Assembly (NCBI GenBank): GCA_964247055.1
Contig: OZ176054.1
Coordinates: 9,858,001 to 9,922,000 of the forward strand
Direction: 5' to 3'
DNA: 64,000 nt
DNA from: Paragordius varius
Taxonomy: Eukaryota > Nematomorpha
Translations under genes and position numbers: made by a program
The notes under the pieces: generated by a model
What the model saw: only the letters and a program-made list of their open reading frames with translations
Told to the model about the DNA's origin: nothing
Databases searched by the model: none
Shown: one piece after another, positions 39,309-49,820 of the stretch
Position numbering within the stretch: the first letter of the stretch is position 1
How the letters are laid out: every line of letters begins with the position of its first letter

Positions 39309-39603
39309 CAGGAGTGTTTCCAACACGCGTTCCGCGGTGTGCAGCCCGTTGAAAATTTAAAAATTCACAATTTTCAAATATATTCTCACAATATCTTAGC
39401 ATAATCCATATTTATTGAAAAATTACTAAATAAGTCTATCCAATTGGCTAGAATTAGAAAATAATTGTAATATTGCGTTGGCATTTTGAAATCTTATGTT
39501 AGAAATTTAATAAATTATTTATGAACGCCAACATATATTTTGAATGCGGCCCGTCGATTTTTTGGGGTCAGTCGGCCTGCGAAATCATTTGTGGAGACCC
39601 CTG
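39309..39603. mobile_element. hAT MITE, 295 bp
   Basis: It begins CAGGAGTGTTTCCAACACG; the other end reads inward CAGGGGTCTCCACAAATG. The flanking 8-mers ATCTTGAA (39301-39308) and ATCTAGAA (39604-39611) match at 7 of 8. It sits in a locus-D intron 120 bp from an exon. Confidence 0.85.
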
Positions 39604-39723
39604 ATCTAGAAGTATATTAAAAGCTTCATTCGATAGATCAAATGGATCTATTTTATTTAATAGGAAAATATATGCTGTTAATACAACCGTAAAACTATTG
39701 TATATTATCAATAATTTGTAGAC

Positions 39724-39985
39724 CTGGGTTGGGAACATCAATTTTAATAATAATGGAATCATCAGTTTGATTTACGATGGTTGATGTAACATTGTCAAGA
39801 AAAATTTCTTTGCCAGCTAAAATATTATATTATTTAAGAATTTTACCATTTGGCGCCTTTATTGTCGTTTCTATTTTAAGTAATTATAATAAAAAGATTA
39901 CCTCCAGGTTCGGAGGGCTTTACAGGGATTCTAAAAATAAAACTTGTTCCTAATATTTATGAAAAAACTTTACCATTGCTCTTAT
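39724..39985 (-). CDS. Locus D: four exons split by 24-31-nt introns
   Basis: The exons are 39974-39985 (12 nt), 39902-39949 (48 nt), 39847-39870 (24 nt) and 39724-39816 (93 nt), all phase 1 to phase 1 with GT/AG ends. The introns are 24, 31 and 30 nt. Joined, they read DKSNGTSFIFRIPVKPSEPG, then ETTIKAPN, then AGKEIFLDNVTSTIVNQTDD and SIIIKIDVPNP. The last part (NVTSTIV..DDSIIIKIDVPNP) resembles strands A-B of an FN3 domain and joins in phase to the exon at 37748. The 12-nt exon is the weakest. The coherence of the peptide across three tiny introns is the main support. Confidence 0.6.
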
Positions 39986-40185
39986 CTATATAAAATATTT
40001 GGTCATCATTTATAAATATTTTAGTACAAATTTATTTTGAACAAAGTATTGCACCAGCAGATAAAACCCCCAAAAAATATATTGCGTAGGCCACCAACAA
40101 CACCCAATATATCCCGAGCAAATATAGAAATAAATTATTTATTTAAAAAACACAAGGTTTTCAAGACACTTATATTCATTAATAA

Positions 40186-41309
40186 CACTAGTCGACAAAT
40201 TTGGACATTTTTAAGCACCACCACTCAAACTTTTTAAATTATGAATAATTTCAGTGTTTTAAAACCGAATGTGAAAAAAATTTTGATCCCGCCAATCAGA
40301 ATTTTGAAATTTTATAGGTTTTTCAATTTTTCAAAAACAAGTGAAAATCGAGAGAAAATTAAATATAACTTTATAATAAAATGTTATTATATTATGAACT
40401 TAATATCATTTAATAAAGCGTTTTAAACTCTATCTTTTGAATATAAATATGTCATTTAAATATCAGAGAGAAAAAAATAGTACGGACTTAAACGTCAAAA
40501 TTTAGTCTTTTTTTTCAAGTAAATTTTTAACACATATAAATTTTTTTTAAAAAATACTAAAAAAGGCATTCTATGGTTTAAACCTCGGCTTTCAGAAAGG
40601 CTATATTTTTTTGTTAGATTTCGTTCTTTCGAGTACTTATTATACTTTTTCTCTTGAGTTGGTTCTTATAAAAAATCCTTAATTTATACCTAGTGGATAT
40701 ACCTTATTTTCTTAAAATTATTGGTTGTTTTGTATTTTGAATTTCAGATGGATGTTGTGTAGCCACTTTTAGTAGAATTTACTGTTATGGGGTTGGACCA
40801 TTTGTATTTACCTAATTTATATTCAATATAATTGTAGAATTTATCTAACTTTATTCTGTGAATTGGTTAATTTGACATGTCAATTTGCCTGGATTTTGCT
40901 TGCAAGTCTCTCTTATCAGGCTTTATGATGACTTATAGTTATCTTTGCCATATCTGGCATAATTATATCACTTGGGGGATATGCAGAGCTTGTGCAGCCG
41001 CCCATATCTATCACAATAAGCCCCTTTTAGATTTTTAATACTTTGGCTCTTAGCTTGTTTAGTATCTTATTTAATGCCTAGAATTTGTTATCATGCATGG
41101 AATATTACTTGTAACTTGCTTGTTTGAATATTTAAACATATGTACACGAGGAATGATTGTTATTTTTGAATTAAATACAATTTTAAAAATTAAATTTTGG
41201 AAAAATCCTATTGGTGGCCTCAATTTTCTTTTTTGTTTTGGCCTTTCCATGCCATTAGGTATCAGAAAATGCAAAAATAATGGGGTGGTGCAAAACTTTG
41301 TTGGCAGTG
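40186..41309 (+). mobile_element. Non-autonomous CACTA-like element, copy 2
   Basis: It begins CACTAGTCGACAAATTTGG; the other end reads inward CACTGCCAACAAAGTTTTGC. The 3-bp flanks are TAA on both sides (40183-40185 and 41310-41312). It is a full-length relative of 16640-17733 and lies inside a locus-D intron. Confidence 0.85.
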
Positions 41310-41312
41310 TAA

Positions 41313-41791
41313 TTTGAACTACAATCAACAAATCAGGATCTCTTTGTTGTTGTTTGTAACTATTTTTTGATATGGGTAAAATGGATTACGCTTAATAACC
41401 CCCAATTATGCAAAAGTAGCCCAGTGTAAAATCAACACCTCGCCTTGTAGATTTAAGACATATCTTGGATTAGATCGACATTTTATAAGTTAAAAACTAA
41501 AAATGTTTTTAAGTTAGGAATATTGAATTCAAGAAGTTGGATTCGAAAATATATATGGATATATAACAAAATAGGTCATGAATTAAAATGAGTTGTGAAC
41601 CACATATGGGGGTTAAAGAGAGTTAAAGAGCAGTCTGTTTCAACGGTAAAACTATAAATTATTTTAAAATGATAAACTAAGAAATTTATAATAATTAACA
41701 ATAATGCGTATAATTTATATAATAGGAGTGCATTTTTGTAATATATATTCTGATATCAACTTTAATATAAATATTATGTTTTCGTAAATAC
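41313..41791. other. Intron of locus D
   Basis: No supported feature. Confidence 0.4.
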
Positions 41792-41824
41792 CTTCAGTAT
41801 TGGTAATTAACCCATGATTGGTAT
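41792..41824 (-). CDS. Locus D micro-exon, 33 nt
   Basis: It lies between TTTTTTCAG and GTATTTAC, phase 1 to phase 1. It reads TNHGLITNTE with split codons at both ends. It fits the chain between the glycine-zipper exons (42137-42181) and the exon at 39985. Short exons can arise by chance, so confidence rests on the shared phase and the good splice sites. Confidence 0.45.
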
Positions 41825-42136
41825 CTGAAAAAATAAAAAATATAATTACAGTATAAATGAAATTAGCTGCTTAATTTAATTTATTCAAATTGCAATTTAT
41901 ACGGGAACGTTAAAAGCTAATCAGCGGTCGATCCGCTATGTAGAACATATCTGAAAATTTTTGGTAATTTTATATAATTATTTAAATGAATTTATATTAT
42001 GTGAACAAATATTTAAATGATTTTGTTGGTACAAGGCGGCTGTTATATTTTCAAATATCTTATTAACCCATTATATATAAAAAATAAAAACCAATTCGTA
42101 TTCATTATTCACTTTTACCGACGTTGATATACTTAC

Positions 42137-42708
42137 TTGAAAAAGAATATCCTTTCGAAGCTATAATACTTCCAATTATCCCTATTAATTATATTTTTTG
42201 ATACGTCCTATGGTTGAGCCCAATATCCCTCCAAAAACAATGCCTGTTTATTTGAAAAAAATAATTTATATCGATTGTAAAATAATTACCTTTCCCGACT
42301 GTTATTAATACCAAATTAGAACATATTATATTTATATATAGTTATAATTAAAATTATAAAACAAAATGTAAAAACTAATAGACAAATATTTTTGAAAAAA
42401 TCAGCTTATTATATCTTATATATTTGTATATAATGTATGGGTAGCGTAGATAATTTAAGTAAAGGACTCTCAATTCAATACTTAACTAGTATCAAATATT
42501 TGTCTGTTTTTTAAGTTTTGTCTTTATACTTATAATCCTTTTAATATTTGAAATTATTAACCATACCGATTGCCGTTTTGACTAAAATGATAAATAACAA
42601 ATTAAGTATTGATGAACAGAAGACAATTATTTTAAAATTAAATACCGCCAATAGCTGTTTTTATAGCACTTTTTAATGTGTTTGGGACATGGGAAGTCAA
42701 TTTTGATC
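42137..42708 (-). CDS. Locus D: five exons encoding a glycine zipper
   Basis: The exons in reading order are 42646-42708 (63 nt), 42567-42581 (15 nt), 42290-42298 (9 nt), 42205-42243 (39 nt) and 42137-42181 (45 nt). All are multiples of three and phase 1 to phase 1. The introns are 64, 268, 46 and 23 nt. The peptide reads GSKLTSHVPNTLKSAIKTAI, then GVKTAIVGK, then GIVFGGILGSTIG, RIIGSIIASKGYSFS. Glycine occurs at every fourth position from GIVF through IIGS (GxxxG repeated four times), the glycine-zipper pattern known from close-packed membrane helices. The 9- and 15-nt exons and the 23-nt intron need transcript support. No known homologue is recognised. A membrane-associated role is inference. 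Confidence 0.55.
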
Positions 42709-43213
42709 CTGAACAGATATAGTTTATTAAAATATATATTTATTTATTATCACTTATATATTGAAATATATATTATATATATACAATAACCCTTTATTGT
42801 TGGCGAATTTACATTATTTTCAAGGCATGGATATGTAATTATATTAACGCTTTAACCAACACCAGTATAACATGTTAACTTTTTTCTTATTCAATATATT
42901 TAGATAATATTATAAAATTCACCATTTTAATACATATTTTAATTATAAAAAATATGGTTAATTTAGCTTTTGTTTTTTATATCTCTCCTTTATAGATTTT
43001 GACTCTCATTTTTGATCCCTTCCATTTATTTAATACTATTTTTTTAACTTTGGATAGACCCAAATTTCCGTGTAAATATATATATTGTGCCGAATTCGGG
43101 ACACATATGCAGTTTTTAATATTTTACTATTTTTGAGTAAAATATACCACTATACATAAGATAAAGCCCCCTAGATTTATAGTTGCCATCTGTTATCCAA
43201 TATTTCAAAATAC
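42709..43213. other. Intron of locus D
   Basis: On the minus strand near 42980-43030 an open stretch reads LNKWKGSKMRVKIYKGEI before a stop. I see no donor, so it is not called as an exon. Confidence 0.35.
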
Positions 43214-44040
43214 CCCGTTCTGGATCAAGTGTTTCGTTTGGGACTTCTTGTATTGGTTTGCGATTTGTATTTGATGCCCCAGCTAATGTAAAAAATTTAA
43301 AATCTTAACATAAAATTTTTGGCGCAATATTTAATATTACCCCGTTTTGGATCAAGTTTTTCGCCTGGGACTTCTTGTTTTGGTTCGCTTGTATTCAATG
43401 TCCCCGCTAATGTAAAAAATTTGAAATCTTAACATAAAATTTTTGGCGCAATATTTCACAATATTACCCCGTTCTAAATCAAGTTTTTGGCGTGGGACTT
43501 CTTGTTTTGGTTCACTTGTATTCGATGTCCCCGCTAATGTAAAAAATTTGAAATCTTAACATAAAATCTTTGGCGCAATATTTCACAATATTACCCCGTT
43601 CTGGATCAAGTTTTTCGCCTGGGACTTTTTGTTTTGGTTCGCTTGTATTCAATGTCCTCGCTAATGTAAAAAATTTAAAATCTTAACATAAAATTTTTGG
43701 CGCAATATTTCACAATATTACCCCGTTCTGGATCAAGTTTTTCGCGTGGAATTTCTTGTTTTGGTTCACTTGTATTCGATCTCCCCGCTAAGGTAAAAAA
43801 TTGTAATCTTAACATAAAATTTGTGGCGCAATATTTCACAATATTACCCCGTTCTGGATCAAGTGTTTCGCCTGGGACTTCTTGCTTTGGTTCGCTTGTA
43901 TTCGATGTCCCTGCTAATGTAAAAAATTTGAAATCTTAACATAAAATTTGTGGCGCAATATTTCACAATATTACCCCGTTCTCGATCAAGTGTTTCGTCT
44001 GGGACTTCTTGTTTTGGTTCGCTTGTATTCGATGTCCCTG
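43214..44040 (-). CDS. Tandem array of seven symmetric exons, 22-residue repeat
   Basis: In reading order the exons are 43975-44040, 43848-43913, 43722-43787, 43595-43660, 43468-43533 and 43341-43406 (66 nt each), and 43214-43282 (69 nt). Every exon is phase 1 to phase 1. The acceptors are ACATTAG or a close variant, and the donors GTAATATT or GTATTTTG. The introns are 58-61 nt and the period is 126-127 bp. The module reads AGTSNTSEPKQEVPGETLDP plus ER, with variants at a few sites, and is charged, Pro/Glu-rich and probably disordered. None of the seven contains a stop. The introns are also repeated, so the exon-intron unit was amplified as a whole. The plus-strand frame at 43697-43939 is a shadow. 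Confidence 0.8.
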
Positions 44041-44083
44041 CTAATGTAAATAACAAATTGATTCATACAAGCCTCTTGTTCAC

Positions 44084-44155
44084 CTGTCAATATGGGGTTA
44101 TCCGCATCTAAGTTTAGTTCTTTTTCGTTTAGTATATTGGGCATATTATATAATT
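44084..44155 (-). CDS. Locus D exon before the tandem array, 72 nt
   Basis: Phase 1 to phase 1, between ATTCTTAG and GTGAAC. It reads LYNMPNILNEKELNLDADNP and then ILTG, acidic like its neighbours. A 43-nt intron separates it from the first array exon, to which it joins in phase (G|CA = Ala). Confidence 0.6.
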
Positions 44156-44506
44156 CTAAGAATATTGAAATAAATTGAGGTAAAATAATTTCGGCTATTT
44201 ATTGATGTTTTTTTAAGCAGAGAATAACGAATATAATGGAAATTATCAAAAGATACCGGATTGCATTCCTTCAATCTCTAAATGTTAGAAAGAGTTATTT
44301 TAACAACTTTTCAAAGTTATAATTTTGTTACCAAAGTAAATTTGACAACAGTTATATTTAACTTAAGCACTCTTGAAAAGTTATTGAATTGTGATCCTAA
44401 TTTGAAGATATTTAAAGAAACAATTCAAATTTTTGGGGATCTCAAAAATTGAGTTATTTTTAATTTATTAAAAAACCTTAAAATTTTTACTACTTCCCAA
44501 TTAATC

Positions 44507-45470
44507 TATATATTTATAAAAATGGAAAATGCTGGCTTTGTGATCTGGTACAGGAAAACCGGTAAACCCATTCAAATCCAAACTTCGAAAAAATATAATC
44601 ATTAATGAATGCCCCGACAATAGCTTCGCTCTTTTTTTGAAATAGGCCCCCAGTTCGGGCCCACCCCGTGTGAAAAATGGGTTTTTTTTGAAAACACAAG
44701 TCCACAAAAATCGTGTCTTTGAGACAATTTTCCTGAGAACGTGTTTGACCATTCAATTTCAAATATGATTTTTGTTTACTTATTTTCGATTGCGCCGAAC
44801 ATAGTCGTCTCGCTTTTTTGATTTAGGCCCGCTTTTTACCCGCTCCCCCCGTAAAATGCATTTTTTTTCAAAAAACAAAGTCCACAAAAATAATTTTTTA
44901 AATCTATTTTTCGCCCTAGGTATGAGACCGTAAAAATTCAATATGGATTCCACGTATTCCCTGTTAAAAGGCAAAAATAGCTGCTGGGTAGGGAGCTACC
45001 CGCTAAAAACTGATTCCTCATGTAACTTTGTGATCTGGTACAGGAAAACCGGTAGACCCATTCAAATCCAAACTTCGAAAAAATATAATCATTAATGAAT
45101 GCCCCGACAATAGCTTCTCCTTTTTTTGAAATAGGCCCCCAGTTCGGGCCCACCCCGTGTGTAAAATGGGTTAAGTCAATTTTTTGAAGAACGTGTTGGA
45201 CCATTCAATTTCAAATATGATTTTTGTTTACTTATTTTTGATCGCGCTGAACAGAGTCGACTGACTTTTTTGATTTAGGCCCTCTTTTACCCGCTACCCA
45301 CGTAAAATGGAAAAAAAAACAAAGTCCACAAAAATAATTTTGATTGTATTTTTTGCCCAAGGTATGAGACTGTAAAAATTCAACTTTTTCGTATTCCCTG
45401 TTAAAAGGCAAAAATTTTAGTCAAGCGTTTCTTTGATGATAGCTGCTGAGTTAGGAGTTTCTATCATATG
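44507..45470. repeat. Helitron-like repeat with two internal units
   Basis: It begins ATCTATATATTTATAAAAAT. A block of about 130 bp (CTTTGTGATCTGGTACAGG to CCCACCCCGTGTG) occurs at about 44535 and again at about 45025. The minus-strand frames that share GEAIVGAFINDYIFSKFGFE are products of this repeat, not genes. It lies in a locus-D intron. Confidence 0.65.
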
Positions 45471-45768
45471 TATAAATATTTTTTTTAAATCTATTTTTTC
45501 CCCAAGTAAACAATAAATGTATGAATGCACCGTTGTAAAATTCCTATGAGATCATAGCTATTAAATAATGTTTCGAAATAATCCACATATGTGGATCATT
45601 TTATTGTCCCTTTTTTTAAATAACCCCCCTCCAGAAGTCCGAAGGACTTCCTCGGGCAGCACGAGATTTACGATACTTTACAATAAAACACAAAAAAATA
45701 TAATTTCCCAAAACTGTATTTAGTTGATTATTTGGTCATAATTTTAAATGGGTTTCACCTTTAATTAC
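45471..45768. other. Intron tail with a short GC-rich hairpin
   Basis: At about 45631-45665 the sequence CAGAAGTCCGAAGGACTTCC folds as a 7-bp stem (GAAGTCC/GGACTTC) with a 3-nt loop, next to CTCGGGCAGCACGAG. It may be the 3' end of the neighbouring Helitron-like repeat, but no CTRR terminus follows. Confidence 0.4.
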
Positions 45769-45858
45769 CTGGATAAAAATAATCCGGTTCATCACCTAGA
45801 AAATTTTGTTAATGAGTAATTGGTTTACTTATGTTATCGACCCAATCATCCATATCCG
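45769..45858 (-). CDS. Locus D: two acidic micro-exons with a 33-nt intron
   Basis: Exons 45829-45858 (30 nt, acceptor TTTTACAG) and 45769-45795 (27 nt, donor GTAATT) are both phase 1 to phase 1. They read DMDDWVDNI and SDEPDYFYP. The intron is 33 nt with GTAAAC..CTAG ends. They join in phase to the exon at 49662-49820 (G|CG = Ala) and to that at 44155 (G|AA = Glu). Confidence 0.55.
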
Positions 45859-46032
45859 CTGTAAAATATATAATTTAATATTAATACCGCCTGCGTTATA
45901 TGAATCCATAAGTTCTAAAATTATAAAATATATATGGATTTAGTTAATCAGATTAGGGTCCGCTTTGATGTGTTAAAAATTTAAATGGTTTAAAAGAAAA
46001 ATTAAAACATATAAAAACGCAACAAATTAAAA

Positions 46033-46270
46033 TGTTAATATTAAACATATTATGGAGATTCTTTTCCTTAGCCTACCTTTGCAATTAGAAGTTATAGTAC
46101 TTCCTATCAAGTAATAGGTGGTTTTATGAAACGAAAATTTAAAGTGACAGTGTTTACTGCTTGTCATAGTAGACGCGTTTCCCACCTATTGTTTAAGAAG
46201 TACTATAACTTCTAATTGCAAAGGTAGGCTAAAGAAAATAATCCCCATAATATGTTTAATATTAACTATT
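46033..46270. mobile_element. Palindromic MITE with arms of about 88 bp
   Basis: The arms are nearly perfect inverted copies and carry GCCTACCTTTGCAATTAGAA. The loop of about 60 bp contains GTGACAGTGTTTACTGC and GTAGACGCGTTTCCC, motifs also seen at 60907-60993. Confidence 0.8.
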
Positions 46271-46374
46271 AAGATGGCGTTTTAACCAAAACTTTTGTGG
46301 TATTATAACTTAAGATGTTGTTTAAAATTTTTTGGTTCCATATGTTGGAAATTTTTATATTAGTCATATATTAA

Positions 46375-48075
46375 TATACCCTTATTCATGCAAAAACAAC
46401 ATTTTTACAATCAAACACAACATTTTTTTAAGTAAACGCAACATGTTTTAACCAAAGACAACATATTAACAATTTTTCTTATTTTATGTCAATTTAATTA
46501 TTAAGTATTTATTGATAGTCAAAGTATTTAATTTTAGCGTTGAGTTGGGATTTTTAAGAATCCAATATTTGACGGTAAATTGTGATTTCAAACATTTTAA
46601 GTTTGCTTATAAATTGCATCATTTATTTATAATTATTTTTTCTTTTATACCATTTGACTTCCAGAGTGTCCTTTAACACTTCAAGTTGCTTCTAGAACAT
46701 TTCATGGTCCTTAAGAACTTCAAGTTGGCCCTTAACACTTCAAGTGAGTCCTTGAACATTTCAAGATGGTCCTTTGATTTTTTTGTATTGATTTTAACTT
46801 TTATCAATCAAATCGTATTCATTCATATATATCGTTTTCAACCTATTTTTATTATTTACATAAATTTAAAATAATATAAACTTTAATCATTGAGAAACCA
46901 AATATCTTTAATGATTTAAAAACTATTTTGGATATTTATAAGATTTTAACACGTAATTAAATATGTAAGTTTTCTGGGTTATTATACAATTTACATTAAA
47001 AACATTTAAAAGTTAATAATTTTTTTAAATTGGAAAAAAAAGTCTGAAACAAAAAAGTAGTTTCTGAACAAAATTTTTATTTTTAATTGATGAAAAAATT
47101 AGGTTAAAAAAATAAATGAAAAACATATGCACACATAAGTTTAAATAAAATTTTAACATTTTAAGGACCTACTTGAAGTGTTCAAGCACCAATTTGAAGT
47201 GTTCAAGGTCCAACTTAAACACAAGTTGGTGCTTGAAATAAGGACCAACTTAAAGTGTTCAGGGACAAACTTGAAGTGTTCAAGGACAGTCTTGAAGTGC
47301 AAATGGTATACAACTTTAGTTTCACCAATAATCAAATTATGCAATTTGCGTTTCAATAGTGTCCTTGTAAATTTAAAGTTCTGTTAGCATACAACTTTTT
47401 ATATTTAATTATCTATTTTTTAAACCTAATATCTTTATTTATTATTTTTTCATTCAAAAAATATATTTTCATAGTAAAAACGTTATATATTTGGTTTAAA
47501 CTAAATTTCTTAAATTAAATAAATATCCACATATAAATATTTTAACTAACACACAAAATTTGATATTTTTAAATATAGATAAAAATTTATAGATAATAAT
47601 AAGGATATACGGTTATTATGAAAAAAAAGTTGGTGTTCATACAATGGTTTAGGTTTAATATAGAGAATAGGTAATAATGATAGGATATATGAAAATTTTA
47701 TTGCTGCATTAATAAAAGTTATAACTTAAAATATTTAAGCAATTGATTTTGGGTGATATTAAAGTTGCAAAAGAAAAAAATAATCAATATAAATTAATAA
47801 TGGAAATTATGAGCCAAATAAAAATGTTTGAAAATCAATCAATTTACCGTCAAATATTAATTGTATTAAAAATTACAATTCAACAATAAAAGTAAATGCA
47901 TTAACTTAAATAAAATAAATAATAATAAATTGCCATTAAATAAATAAATTGTTATTAATTAAAAAAAATGTTGTTTTTACTTGAAAATATGTCTTTGGTG
48001 GATAGAATGTTGCGTTTGGATGAAAAATATTGCGTGTGATTGAAAAATGTTGTTTTTGCATGAAAAATGATATAA
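46375..48075. mobile_element. Foldback element with 21-bp repeats, split by a MITE
   Basis: The left arm (about 46375-46645) and right arm (about 47830-48075) are inverted. The outer parts are arrays of a 21-bp unit such as AAGTAAACGCAACATGTTTT plus one base. The inner parts share ATATTTGACGGTAAATTG and its inverse. The MITE at 46649-47307 is nested inside. Confidence 0.65.
46649..47307. mobile_element. MITE of the CAAGTTGG family
   Basis: The termini are ACCATTTGACTTC and its partner GAAGTGCAAATGGT. Several 21-bp units such as CTTCAAGTGAGTCCTTGAAC lie inside each end. The flanks fit a TA target duplication. The overlapping short frames on both strands are shadows. Confidence 0.8.
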
Positions 48076-49661
48076 TATAATAAAACCCATATCTGGCAAA
48101 ATACGTTTATGATTTCTAAGTTTTTTTACCTAGTGATAAAATATATATTTATCAAAAACTCTCAAAATTGTCGTGCATTCATAGCAAAATTAAATTTAAT
48201 TTGTTCAATGACATAAAAAATCAATTTTAATGATGTTTAAACTGTTTTTATTCTCAAACACCTAATAGAGCACAATGATTTTAAATAAAAATTGTATAAC
48301 TCTATACTTATCATATCTTGATCGAGACAAATAATTTGGATTTTTCAACTTTGTTTCTTAAAATATTATAGTTTAAAATTTTAATAAAGCTTTAAAAATA
48401 TACTATTATTTGATATATTGAGGCTTCGATAAACTTTATTAGGATTACCAAAAAAATATTTAATTTTCGTGATAAAAGGTATGTTGAGGGTTGGAATACC
48501 TGGAAATCTTACGCTTATGATACATACTTGGTAACGAAAAAAGCGAAATCGATATATTGAAACTGATTTTTTAGTAATTGATCTAGAGTTTAATAAAAAA
48601 ATATGATTTCAAACAGAGACTAACGGATATTAACTAGCAGTTAGCAATTATTTTAAGGGACACCTATGAATTAAAGAATTTACGAAATACCACTTCATTA
48701 TAATTTTTTTATGTAAAACAATTTATACTTTTGATTTGCAGTCATTGACGTTTAAAGTCTGCGTTTTTTAAATAATTCATTAAATATATAATTTGTAAAT
48801 AATACCTTGATATTCATTTTCTTGATCTAATCATATTTTATTAAAAAAGCATTATTTTGGCCTTAAAATTGATAAATTTGTCTAATATTCGTTTATACAT
48901 TAATCTGTGTAAATTTATTATTATAATAATATAAATAAAGGTTGAGAAGCAATACAAAAAAACTATAAAATTAAATTATCATAATAAGTATTTGTCGATT
49001 GGAAAAAAAATGTAAACTCATATGTAATGCAAAAGCAGAATATATAATATTTTTATTAACATAGTTTTTTTATTCTTAAATATTCAACTCAAGAATGGTG
49101 CAGATACCAGATGTAGTTATAAGTACCGGTTTTATTTAAAATGAAATTTTTAAAGTAAAAAATTATTTATGAAAATATACACCAAAGCTACACATCCAGT
49201 TCAATATTTCACATATTATTTGGCGATATTTGATGTTGCTTCTGATATCATTTTTGCTCATAAATTAGTTGTCTTAAAAATATGTTGTCAAGTTTGAGTA
49301 TCAATCAATTACTTGCACTTAAGCGTGTTAGAAGACGGAGCGCCCATACTTTACATATCCCAACTTTTAATATTAACCTCGCATGTGTTAGTGATCAGCA
49401 TGTTAAACATTTGTAATATAGCAATCCATACTATAAACGCTTTTTTTAGCCATGAAATTTGACCTAATTACCCAATGTTCATTTAAACTCCAGTTTTTGT
49501 TGAACCATTTTGTTTGTGTTTGTCGTAATATCAGATTTAAAATGGTGTCTGTTATAAATTAGTAGTCAACCTATTTTTCCCTTTCGTCACTCTTATAGAG
49601 GATTTATGACTACACCTGATACCGCGATTATAATAATAAGCTATCTTTTTGTAATTTTTAC
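48076..49661. other. Intron of locus D
   Basis: Mostly featureless. Near 49330-49365 on the minus strand a 36-nt phase-1 stretch (WALRLLTRLSA) has GT/AG ends but unconvincing composition, so it is not called. Confidence 0.35.
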
Positions 49662-49820
49662 CCCAATTTACTGGCGGGTTTAATAAAACATCATCAATGT
49701 CAGCATTGAGAGATCCGGGGAAATGCCAACCAGGATTCTTATCTATTATAACTTCGACACCTTTTATGAATATCCCTAAGTCTTCTTCATTTTCGGGTTT
49801 GACATTCTCAATCTCTAAAC
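49662..49820 (-). CDS. Locus D exon, 159 nt, acidic
   Basis: Phase 1 to phase 1, with acceptor ATGTTAAG and donor GTAAAA. It encodes GLEIENVKPENEEDLGIFIK, then GVEVIIDKNPGWHFPGSLNA and DIDDVLLNPPVNW. Its length is 53 codons exactly. The opening GLEI after the acceptor resembles GLNI at the start of the 186-nt exon of loci A and B, a hint of common ancestry. The composition is clearly non-random in this AT-rich context. Family not recognised. Confidence 0.65.

Noticed and set aside
39998-40130. Hydrophobic minus-strand stretch (RDILGVVGGLRNIFFGGF)
   Set aside because: No acceptor or donor gives a phase-1 exon. It is adjacent to locus-D exons but cannot be joined to them.
44501-45204. Minus-strand frames sharing EAIVGAFINDYIFSKFGFE
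   Set aside because: They are translations of an internally repeated, dispersed element. No family match is recognised and there is no conservation beyond DNA identity.
45631-45665. GC-rich hairpin as a structured RNA or ribozyme
   Set aside because: It has only a 7-bp stem and no conserved catalytic core that I recognise; it is more likely part of the nearby repeat.
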